This document shows, piece after piece, positions 8,682 through 17,500 of a DNA stretch of 21,230 nucleotides; the first letter of the stretch is position 1; each line of letters opens with the position of its first letter. Under the pieces are notes generated by a model that had not been told where the DNA came from, did no database searches, and saw only the letters and a list, made by a program, of their open reading frames with translations. Origin of the DNA: Cerioporus squamosus (taxonomy: Eukaryota > Basidiomycota > Agaricomycetes > Polyporales > Polyporaceae); assembly GCA_022592435.1 (NCBI GenBank), contig JABYQS010000475.1, positions 1-21,230 of the forward strand, read 5' to 3'. A program made the position numbers and the translations under genes.

Positions 8682-8817
8682 ATAGAGGAGATGAGTCGGA
8701 TTTAGAACTCATAAAGGTGTAACGTGTGAATAAGACTGGTAAGAAATCATAAGTAGTAAGTAAGCATGAGTGATTAAGGGTCATGAAGACCGATGTAATG
8801 GGTTTGGAATGATGTGG
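8682..8817. other. Convergent 3' region
   Basis: 136 bp between the stop of the plus-strand gene and the stop of the minus-strand pol remnant. It is AT-richer than its flanks and would hold both 3' ends. Several A-rich candidates (GAATAAG, AAATCATAAG) could serve polyadenylation. Confidence 0.35.
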
Positions 8818-9033
8818 TTAAGACAAGGAAGCAAGAGGTCCAGGTTTACCCGGGTAAGAAGCATGGAAGTCTGCCACGAGTTCCTGTGCGTGTCCAAGCT
8901 CCGTGGCGAGGATCCACGAAGTCTCTTCGTTGGTGCCTTCGTAGCCGGCCCAACGGACCAGGTACAGGAGTTGACAGGATCAGCGCCAACGGTCAATCTT
9001 GGAGTCGAGGATTTTGGAGATCTCATACTCCGG
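8818..9033 (-). pseudogene. Ty3/gypsy integrase chromodomain fragment
   Basis: The minus strand encodes a chromodomain of the type found at the integrase C-terminus of chromoviral Ty3/gypsy elements. It reads EYEISKILDSKIDRWR, then an in-frame TGA (8980-8982), then SCQLLYLVRWAGYEG, NEETSWILATEL, AQELVADFHASYPGKPGPL and a TAA at 8818-8820. The Y-L-V-x-W-x-G-Y core followed by E-x-S/T-W is the classic chromodomain signature. In the parent element it would direct integration to particular chromatin. The fragment is cut at its N-terminal side at about 9034, where AT-rich repeat sequence begins, so the rest of pol is missing. It belongs to a different gypsy lineage and orientation than the remnant at 1-695. 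Confidence 0.82.
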
Positions 9034-9400
9034 CTAAGGCTGAGCATAGATCTACCTACAGGTTACCTAGATCTGACCTGTAAGTATTTTTCATCCAAAA
9101 GTTGACACCTAGATCCGTGCAGGTTTCGATCCATTTGATCTGTGACCTACAGGTCAGAACCTGTAGGTCAACGGTATACCTAAATTGTACCTGAGAGCCA
9201 TAGGTACCTAGATGATGCCACTGATTATACGGACATTTATGTGTCTACCAATGCTCCATAGTGTCCTCTGGGTCGTTGATGTGCTTGTTGTAGCATGCAG
9301 ACACAAGAGATGCAGCTGTAAGACATTAGTTTGACTTATGCTGCGACAACGCCTCATTAGCGCCCAAGTCGGCCATAACCAGCAGGCAGAGTTCGAGCTA
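9034..9400. other. AT-richer stretch with CCTACAGG/CCTAGATC motifs
   Basis: No gene. The first 180 bp repeats ACCTAGATC, ACCTACAGGT and GACCTGTA words and contains a perfect inverted repeat at 9143-9170. It abruptly truncates the chromodomain fragment, which suggests an inserted small element, but I cannot define its ends. Confidence 0.4.
9143..9170. repeat. Perfect 12-bp inverted repeat, 4-nt loop
   Basis: TGACCTACAGGT (9143-9154) and its exact complement ACCTGTAGGTCA (9159-9170) flank CAGA. The 12-mer TGTGACCTACAG overlapping the left arm (9141-9152) recurs, inverted, in the MITE at about 9469-9480. Confidence 0.9.
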
Positions 9401-9650
9401 CTACTGTAGAGTTTCGACCGATGCGGCGGGTCACAGGTCACAGGGACCTCCGCCGCACCGCATCGTGCTGTAGGTCACAGGTCACGGCCCCTTTGGGGCC
9501 CCCATGTTCGCGTTTTGGCTCGGTTTTTGGGCGTTTAGCAGGCCAAATCAGGCAAATTTTGGGCGCCTCTGCTCCGCTCCGGCGACTGCGGGCGGTTACA
9601 GGTCACACCCCGCTGGGGCCTGCACCGCATCGGTCGAAACTCTACAGTAG
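9401..9650. mobile_element. 250-bp MITE with perfect 26-bp terminal inverted repeats
   Basis: Non-autonomous DNA transposon. The left end, starting CTACTGTAGAGTTTCGACCG at 9401, is exactly complementary for 26 bp (9401-9426) to the right end 9625-9650 (ending CTACAGTAG). Inside, the 13-mer GGTCACAGGTCAC occurs exactly at 9429-9441 and 9473-9485 and with one mismatch at 9594-9606. These subterminal repeats resemble the transposase-binding repeats of hAT-type elements. A GGCCCC/GGGGCC hairpin lies near 9486-9499. There is no coding capacity. A target-site duplication is not evident at these borders. It lies 201 bp from the end of an hAT transposase gene, which could be its source of transposase; that link is inferred only. 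Confidence 0.85.
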
Positions 9651-9851
9651 CACCCAAAAAGCGCAAAACAACAAGTCCAACATTATATGAGTAGCCTTAT
9701 AGAGAGTCAATACAACAACAAGACAGGTGTTATAAGATACTTAGTTGTCGTCTTCAGTCACAGCGATAAGCAGGGCAAGATAGAAGACATATTGACATCA
9801 ATTCAGCAAGACTATTGTACAAACAAAAGCAACCAGCATGATACAGATTCT
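9651..9851 (-). other. Probable 3' UTR/flank of the hAT transposase
   Basis: AT-rich non-coding sequence between the hAT stop codon (9852-9854) and the MITE. No terminal inverted repeat of the hAT element is recognisable here, unless the MITE end itself represents it. Confidence 0.35.
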
Positions 9852-11108
9852 CTAGTCCAACTCAGAGTCAATCTCGAGCACCTCCAGAGCCGGCGCGCGG
9901 CCCTTGCCCTTCGAGTTCTTGTTGGCAGTCTTTGACTGCGCGCTGCCAGAGGCCGTCAGGCCCTTGGAGGCGCCAGCCTTGGACGCGGATCCTGCGGTAG
10001 CCATGGTGGACGCAGCCTTGCGTGCAGCAGGGGGCTTGGTGGTCGCAGCTGCCTTCGAGGACTTCGACGGCTGCCCACCGCCACCAGGGGCTGGTGCGTC
10101 GTCGCCGCTGCGCGTCTTGACGTTCTTGAGGAGATCATCCTCTGAAACAAGCCTGGGGACTCGCACCCAGGAGCCGATAACGGTGTTCGCCCGGACGGAG
10201 GCATTTGTGAGCGAATGACGAAGGCGCAAAACTGTCAGGTGGCCGCGCGAGAACGTGCGTTCCGCATCTGTGGAAGTGGCTAGGATGTGTCAGTGTCAGC
10301 ACATGTCTTCGAGTCACGGTGTACAGGACTCACCAGGAACAGAGAGGTAGTCCAGCGCAAAACGTGCAAGCGCAGCCTCGGAGGGGCTGGCCAGGCGTGC
10401 ATTCCAGTACTCGAGCGGGTCGTCGACTTGTGGGACGACCGGTGACTTGAGATATACATCGAGGGGATCAGCAGCGCCTGAGGCGGCAGTGCCGGGCGTG
10501 GCAGCACTGAACATCTTGCGCATGTTCTGTAGGTAGAACATCAGTAACCCGCGAGACATAGAGTCATAGACACAGGAAGGATCTTACCGCGGCAGCAGGT
10601 TGGGCACTATGGCGGCCAGTTCCGACGGCCTTGGAGGGTGTCGGGTTGTCATCTTCAGTGGGCACGGTGAGAGCCTTTGGCTTGTAGTACTCCCACTCAT
10701 CGCGGATCATCTGCTCCGCGATGGTGATCCACTCTTCTGGCCACCCAACATTCCGGAAGTGTTCGAGTTTGTATCCGGGATGCATACCTACGTGCCAGTG
10801 ATCAGCATAGGCCATACTCTGGATGGAGGACAACACGACTTACCCATGGCAATGCGTGGGATGATGCTTTCATCGGAGAGAGAGTAGTACAAGTTCAGGA
10901 TGATGCGGCCATGTTGTGCAGCGGCGCGGACGGCAGGATGGAGCATCAGATCGTCAGCGAAGTCATCCAGGTGCGCTGTGAGAACGTCGAAGTATGGAAG
11001 CACCTCATGAACGAGGGCCCTAGTACTGGTTGACATCTGCTTGGTTGCGAACACGAAAGGCTGGAGTACATGATGAGCAAGAACCCAGGCACGCGAGCTC
11101 CTCTTCCT
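9852..11108 (-). CDS. hAT transposase, C-terminal part, four exons, 5' truncated
   Basis: C-terminal 361 codons of an hAT-family DNA transposase. Exons (minus strand): 11108-10844, 10787-10588, 10526-10334 and 10279-9852. The introns are 56, 61 and 54 bp, with donors GTAAGT, GTAAGA and GTGAGT and acceptors TAG, CAG and TAG; joining them keeps one frame. Exon 1 reads the pre-dimerisation helices (LYYSLSDESIIPRIAM), exon 2 MHPGYKLEHF and GWPEEW, and exons 3-4 the hAT dimerisation domain: DPLEYWNARLASPSEAALAR, LDYLSVPATSTDAERTFSRG and LRHSLTNASV. The S-T-D-A-E-R-x-F-S motif is the family hallmark. A tail of about 95 residues rich in Ala, Lys and Ser follows and ends EIDSELD. Upstream the frame meets a stop at 11109-11111. 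No splice acceptor or N-terminal BED/DDE region is visible, so the copy is probably truncated, though an unseen upstream exon is possible. Confidence 0.85.
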
Positions 11109-12160
11109 TCAACCACCATCATGGTGTGTTTTCCCACGGCCTCTGGCTCCTAGGAGCAGCCATGCCGGGGTCCTATACTCTACCAGTATGATATTCCTAC
11201 CAGTACTGCCTCAGGCAGTTAAAAGCGTTGTTAGCAGGGAACTCGACATCAAGCTCGTACCTGTCCGATGCTCGAGCTCATAGCTCGAGGAGACCAGCTC
11301 TCCAGTGCCCCTGGGCCCTCCATATGCACCTTGCATCTATGCCGATAAGGCGAGGCCTGAGAGCCCCGAGTCTGCCCCAGTGGCATAGACGTCTCCATAC
11401 CCCAAGTAGAACAGCTGAGGGTCTCCAGCGGAAGACTGCCGCCGCGACCTCTGCCAGCGAAACAGGGACAGGCGCCTACCTGTGACGGACGAGAGAGACA
11501 GGAACACCAGGCGCTCCGAGCGCCCGAAATCCCCGAGGTCTTTGGTGGCGATGAGCGGCGATGAAGCCGAAGGCCTAGGGCCTGCCACGTGGAATCAAGA
11601 TGAGACTGGCGCAGGGACGGCAAGCGAGGCCCACCCAGCACGTGACGACGACGCGTCAACGCGTAATAAAGGCCTGGGAAGGCTACGATGGCGACGCCTG
11701 GCTCGGCGTGTAGACGAGTCCCTGTGTAACAAGCTCGGAGGATAAGATCAGTGGCCACCCTTGACGCCCCAATGGTAGTCATAGAGGCGGTTAGCTGCGC
11801 CGTCCATATCTATTAAGGATGCATACCTAACTCATAGGCTAATGTATACAATATCAGGAAGGTGGAGAGACTACATTGTCAACTTATGTTCCCCTGCAAG
11901 CACTGCACATACCACGACTAGGATGCGCAACGGCCACAGCTGCCCTGGCTGGGGGACCACTACTCGCTCGCGATCATGGGGAATCATTAGAAGAAACTCT
12001 GTACACGTACAGAATCCCCTGGGTGCAACAGACTACCATACGGATACTCCTCGCTTCTCGCAGGCTAGAAACTGACCGCGGCTGAGCGATATCCCTGATG
12101 TATGGCAGTTGGTGTAGACATTGCTTCATGCAGGCAAACTTCTGACGCACAAGGAGGTTC
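11109..12160. other. No supported gene
   Basis: About 1 kb next to the truncated 5' side of the hAT gene. The open frames on both strands overlap each other, show Arg/Ser/Pro-biased composition and no motif. TACCAGTA-type words near 11181-11206 (TACCAGTATG, TACCAGTACT) may mark an old insertion junction. Confidence 0.4.
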
Positions 12161-12162
12161 AG

Positions 12163-12169
12163 TATATAT
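12163..12169 (+). promoter_or_regulatory. TATA-like box upstream of the 12274 ORF
   Basis: TATATAT within TTCAGTATATATTCTGCG, about 105 bp before the ATG at 12274. It is followed by a C/T/A-rich leader with few G (about 12186-12270), the layout of a fungal core promoter and 5' UTR. Confidence 0.4.
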
Positions 12170-12273
12170 TCTGCGCAAGGTCAAGCAACCATCTCCACAT
12201 AACCCTCTTACCCCAACGCACCCGCTAGGCCACCACCCTCCCCATCCACCCCCTACAACCTGTCCCCGAACCC

Positions 12274-12840
12274 ATGGGCGTAAGGAAGCGTAACATGATA
12301 CCTCCCGCACGGGCACAAGCGGTGATCCCACCCCCTCCACCTCCCCAATGCCGACTCCTCATAGCGCGATGGACGGGCGCCGAGATCCACCATGCAGGCG
12401 CGATGTGCAGGAGGCTTCAGCATGCGTACGTGCTGAAAGTAAAGCCAGATGGTGCTGTTGCTGTGGGAGACATGATCAGGCTACTCGCAGTGTCGCCAGT
12501 CGCCTTCCTTGTACCTCTCAACCCTCCTGAGGAGTACGATACGTATGATCCACACGTTGTTGGATGGGTGCTGGACATACAGAAGATAGGAGGAGGCATG
12601 GGGAGAATGACTGTGCGCAACCTGTGTCCGGGGAACATGGTGGAGGAGGTGGACCTCACTTTCCCATACCTCCCTGAGAGCCTAGGCAGAACCGCGGGAA
12701 AGAGAGAGAAAATGGAGCTAGCTTCGGAAGGAGTAGAAGGGAGCCTGGACCTACTCGCGTGTGTTCGACCAATGAGGCTGGAGGAGAATATGGAATGTAC
12801 GGGCCCCGACTGCGCACTAAGTAGACCAGCTAAAACATAG
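12274..12840 (+). CDS. Hypothetical 188-residue protein
   Basis: I do not recognise this protein. It starts MGVRKRNMIPP, has a run of seven prolines interrupted by Gln, then a middle part with protein-like character: GDMIRLLAVSPVAFLVPLNP, EEYDTYDPHVVGWVLDIQKI and EEVDLTFPYLPESL. It ends after a Cys-containing segment (ECTGPDCALSRPAKT) at TAG 12838-12840. I see no membrane segment or signal peptide. A TATA-like box and a pyrimidine-rich leader precede it. The nearest upstream in-frame stop is at 12226, and no closer in-frame start precedes the chosen ATG. An antisense frame (12417-12875) overlaps it, but its Ser/Pro/Thr-rich translation looks like a shadow. It lies 1.7 kb before the LINE ORF1 and could be host sequence, a relic, or an extra 5' ORF of that element. 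Confidence 0.4.
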   Translation: MGVRKRNMIPPARAQAVIPPPPPPQCRLLIARWTGAEIHHAGAMCRRLQHAYVLKVKPDGAVAVGDMIRLLAVSPVAFLVPLNPPEEYDTYDPHVVGWVLDIQKIGGGMGRMTVRNLCPGNMVEEVDLTFPYLPESLGRTAGKREKMELASEGVEGSLDLLACVRPMRLEENMECTGPDCALSRPAKT

Positions 12841-14583
12841 GCGCGATCAGATTCTAGACACAAGGAAGCTGGCATGCAGCGATGACCGAAACGCGGATGG
12901 AGCAGCGATAGCCGTAATACAGACGCGGAGGCTGGCCGGTCAATCTAGCCGCTACTGGACTGCGTGGTGAGGAACGACGCGAGATCTAGACGAAGATGCG
13001 TGAACTAACAAGAGACCTCACCTTGCATTCCTCTGCGCCGGCCGAGGACTGCACGCGGACAGAATGCCCTAAGGAATGGCGGCCTGCCACCATCCCGTCT
13101 GCCCGGCATAGATCGGAACCAGACTAAAATGCACGCACGATGATGGCCGGCACGCCTCTTTTCATCTCTCCGAGGCCGGCTGATATGACCTGAGGCCATC
13201 TAGTACGCCGCGCGACCTGGCACAGACGTAACTATGCACGCACTAAGTCTTGACGCACCCTGGATCTGTGTGAGAAGTGCTGGCTGCGTGTGACACGATC
13301 GCCACGACTGTCAGTCTGGCGAGGGAGGCACTCCTTGCATTGCATACTAACATGTCAAGCTGCACGTTCTGCCACATGCGATGTGCCTCCGGGGTGACCC
13401 CTGGGCTTCTGCTGCGATACGTAGTGGAATGGTTAGGACGAACCCTGCGACGCTCTCGACGACACAAACACTAATCCCACCTGTACCTCCCACCAACCTC
13501 GGTAGGTGGCCGGGGCAGCCCCGTCTGTCCCTCACGGCACCTAGAAGCTGATGAATGGATGCGCCACGGAATCGCCCTTTGGCCGGCACATGGCACGAGC
13601 GACTATTTGCTGAAGGAAAACAGCGCGATGAGCAGGGATGCAACACGAGGGAATGTGAGGTGCGCAAGCGAACACAATGCGGGCGTACACGTTGCGAGCG
13701 AACACTCGACCGAACGATCAGGAATAAAGGACACGTACGCTCGACTGAGGGGCCTGACGGCAGAGGACGGTCTCAAGCGCGGCGGAGATGTCTCGGGCTT
13801 TGGCCTTGAAGACGCGTATCTCTTGGTCTTGCAGCTGCCTTTGGGAAGGACGGTGGCCTGACGGTAAGGCGATACGGAAGGATCAGCGGGCAAGAAGACT
13901 CACGGCTAGGACCGAAGCATATGGCATCTTGCCCCGATGGTGCGCGAAGGTTTGTGAGCTGTAAACTGTCAGAGTAAGTTCTCGACAATGTGTACTCTCT
14001 GTACCTTGGGTATGCCGATCCCTGTGCCCGGATGATGAGATGACCGCTGCGATACTGTGTCTTGTCTTTGGCCTCACGTCCTGCTTTTCGGCACTCCTAA
14101 CAGGCGACTGGGTGAACCAGAAGCAGATGCTGCCAGGATGCGAGCTGTACGTGTAAGGAGTAGAGGCGAAGGCGAGCAGTGAGTGACGAGCAGCCGAACG
14201 GTCGTCCCACCTAGGAAGGTCGGAGCGCCAATGGCCCTGGCTGGCGAGCTGCTGGAACCCCGCATTTGCCGACGTCAGTCTCTCGCTAGCGCCTACTACT
14301 CTTGGAAGGAACAACTCTGTCTCTAGCTATGGTTTTTCAACCCCCTGCTCGCTCTTCTGCTCCTCTGACTGCGTCCTTGCAACTGCTGCCGGACACGACA
14401 ATCGAATGACAGTGCAAGGCATACAGGGCCACGATTGGTGGAGGCAGGCTTTGGAATAGAAGGGCAGATGGATATCTGCGCTGTTAAGTCGTAAGCAACG
14501 ACCCTCTCTTTTCCCCTCCCATTCTCGTCCTACCAGCGCATAGCCCAACCGCCAAACGCTCTCCATACGCCTACACTACCAGC
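12841..14583. other. Non-coding stretch, perhaps LINE 5' UTR in part
   Basis: About 1.7 kb with no supported gene. The open frames are short, Arg/Ser/Cys-rich and mutually overlapping. The last part (about 14490-14583) is pyrimidine-rich and leads into the ORF1 start. A 26-codon upstream ORF (ATG 14329, TGA 14407-14409) lies in the same frame as ORF1. The 5' end of the LINE transcript is not visible. Confidence 0.4.
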
Positions 14584-17500
14584 ATGCAGCATTTCCCGCC
14601 GCAAAACGACTCGCAGACTACGCTTGTCGACCCGACAACACCGCGCGGTGCACGCATCCTTGCGTTCGCTACGCCGTCGCCGGTCTATCAAAATGGTGTC
14701 GCTACACCGGCCATCCTCGCCCAGCCGGCTCTGGTGCAGGTCGGTAACAGATCCCCAACCCCTCTCGTCATTAACGACACTTACGACCTCCAGTCTCCGC
14801 CGCCCCCTCCCCTCACGCAGGTGCAGCATGAGACGCTGCGTCTCACACCGGAGGCTGTCGAGGTCGTCTCCGTCGTGGACGACGAGGAAAGCAAAGGAGT
14901 CTCTGACGGTGAGGGGCAGCAGGAGGCCTTCGATGCCGCGCTTCTGGCGCAGCCCCAGGTGTGTCTCCTCTCTCTAAGCGTCGGCAAACAGTCATGCTCT
15001 AACGCGTATGACAAGCCACGCCTGGCGGCCTGTGCATCCCGCACCGTCACTAGCTCCCAAGAGACTATCTCATCCTGGGGATCGAGTCTCGAATGGGACC
15101 CCACGCCAGATTCCTCGCCGCTGAGTGTAGATTTCAGCGCATCGGCGAGGTCCGCCACGCCGACACCAGCTGCTAGGATGTCACAGGCTGAGGTCGCCCC
15201 GGCGGTGAACCAGCATGGCACGCAAGCTAGAGGCACGGCTACGATTGCACAGTCCGGGCAGAGTGGCGACGCAACGACCTTCTGGGCCCCGCCCGGTCTC
15301 CCCATGCGCCCCCTCGAGGCACCTTCCGCTTTCGCCCGCACAAGTAGCCTTCTGAGGTCTGCATCTAGACCTCAGGACGGTGGTGATATCGACCGGAGTG
15401 CCCTGCACGCAGATCGGGAGCGTCATGCCAACGACTCGACAGACTACTTCGCCTTCTTCAGCACGCCGCCGGTCCTCGCCGATCCGGCGCACTACCGCAA
15501 CCACGTTCTCCCCGAGACAATGCAACCCACCGATGCGAATGCAGGCGCGGTCCACCCGGACTATGCTTTTGGGCATGCAGCGGAACGTACTCAAGAAGGC
15601 GGAGCACAGGCGAGCGACGATCTGCGCACGCAGTACCTCGGTGAGCAGACCAGCGAACCACTCTCTCATGATCGTTTCCAGATGCCTAGGAAGCGTGCTT
15701 GGATGGGCTCCCCTGACCCAGAAGACGTGCGGCGAGGCCTGCAACGCCTCCGAACATCGAACTCGAGGCCATGCTCGCGGAATGGAGGAAGGAGCCTCTC
15801 TATGAATACTTCAAACGTCGACGCTAATCGGTGGGCAGGGAATCATCTACGTAGTGCTAGGAACGAATGGGATTGTAGAGTCTCGGCTACCTTCAGTCCT
15901 GTACTTGCGTCTACGCCTGCTGCACCTTCTGTAGAGGGACCGGCTATCTACCGCGCGCTATCCGGAGCCCTGCCAGGTTTCTATGCTGCCCCTCGTAGCT
16001 CTTGCACGCAGTACCATGACGGTGTTCTGGCGCACGATCGAGGCCTCGCCTCCACGGCTCCTGCTCGCATCCCCCGGGATCTGACTATCGAGAACCAAGG
16101 AGACCACGCTGATCCAGAGCCGGCCGGCATGGAGGTTGACGAGGAAGCGCAGGACCATGACTCCCCGGTCCTGGACGTGCCGAGAAGAGACAAAGGAAAG
16201 CAGCGGGCCGCCCGTGTCGAGGAAGTGCCCACGGAACCGAGAGCGCCCCGCAATGCAGAGGAGAGCCCCAAGAACGACTGGGATGACACAGCTCTCGAGG
16301 AAGCGAGACAGCGCAGTATGCGGCAGGCCTTGATCGATGGAGCTCGTTATGGGCAAAACGGGCAGCACAATCGGCCGCAGATGGCGGGTGCTGGTCCCTC
16401 GGACATATACCCCCCTCCGCGAACCCTCCCGACTCGTGATAGTTCTAGGAGGAGGTCGCCGCGGGAGGACTACGCCTCGCAGCCTCCTAACCCCCCGGAC
16501 GGGTCAGGGCTTTCGCGTCAGGAAGCCCCCTCCAGAGTACAAGACATTTTCGGCACTCGAGGCACGGGACCGTCCTCGACCTGGCTCAGCCAAAGCCGAA
16601 ACGACCATGCCTTTTTCCCAGCCCCGAACACCAGAGCTGCCCAATACCTCGCGGTGCACCCGTCGCTCAAGCCTGATTCCCCATCCCCATTCCCGGCGGC
16701 CTCCCGTCTACAACGATCCCCAGCCTTGCGTGCAGCAAACCTGCAACGCACGTCATCGCCGCCTGACATCCTTAGGGCTTCTGCAAGGCCGGCGCCACGT
16801 AGTGCTAGGACAGAAGGCAGGAGAGAACGAGCCAGGAGCCTCTCCACGGTACGCGAGCATGGCAACGAGCATTGCGGTGATGTCCAGATGGAGGAGATGG
16901 ACATGCGAGCCTGGATCCAGGAGGATGGTGAGATCCTCCCTATGGCTCTACAGGCGGACGCGATGGACGAGGGCGATATGCCGACTGAGACGCCACCGAG
17001 GGGCTTCCCGGTTGTGCATAGGGATGATCCTGAGACCTTGATCAGAGGCATGGCGAGGGAATGGCTACGGGAGATGTGGCGCGACACCCCCGGTACCAAT
17101 TTCTTCGCGGAAGTTTACAATTACAGGTACACGGAGGATGATGCTCATCACAGGAGGGTGGCCGAGACCCTACGGAGGGCGGTTGAGTTCACGTCCGGTG
17201 AAACGGACTTCGATGTTGTACCCCTGGAACCGGAGGAAGGACATCGGCTGCGTGCAAGGGATCTGCCCATGGTATGGGCGATATGCGGGCTCACCCCACA
17301 GGGCGTTGCAAGGTCCCTCGCGCGCTCCACCTGGTCCTTCGCGGCAATATCGTTTGTCGTCATGCCGCGCTCTCCGACGATACCGACCTGGATGTTCATG
17401 CTGGAGGGCTTTTTGAACGACAACGAGCGCAACATTCGCGCGGCGCTCATGCGTGTCCTCGAGGAGCCTGAAACCTATGACTGGATGGGGCGTATGGTGG

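Noticed and set aside
11249..11782. 177-codon minus-strand open frame
   Set aside because: High-GC shadow-type composition (Arg/Ser/Leu/Gly), no motif, and competing frames on the plus strand.
13883..14314. 143-codon minus-strand open frame before the LINE
   Set aside because: Ser/Arg/His-rich with no recognisable domain or splice structure. More likely chance openness in GC-rich sequence.
15181..15744. Antisense frame inside ORF1
   Set aside because: A shadow of ORF1 with no motif or promoter.
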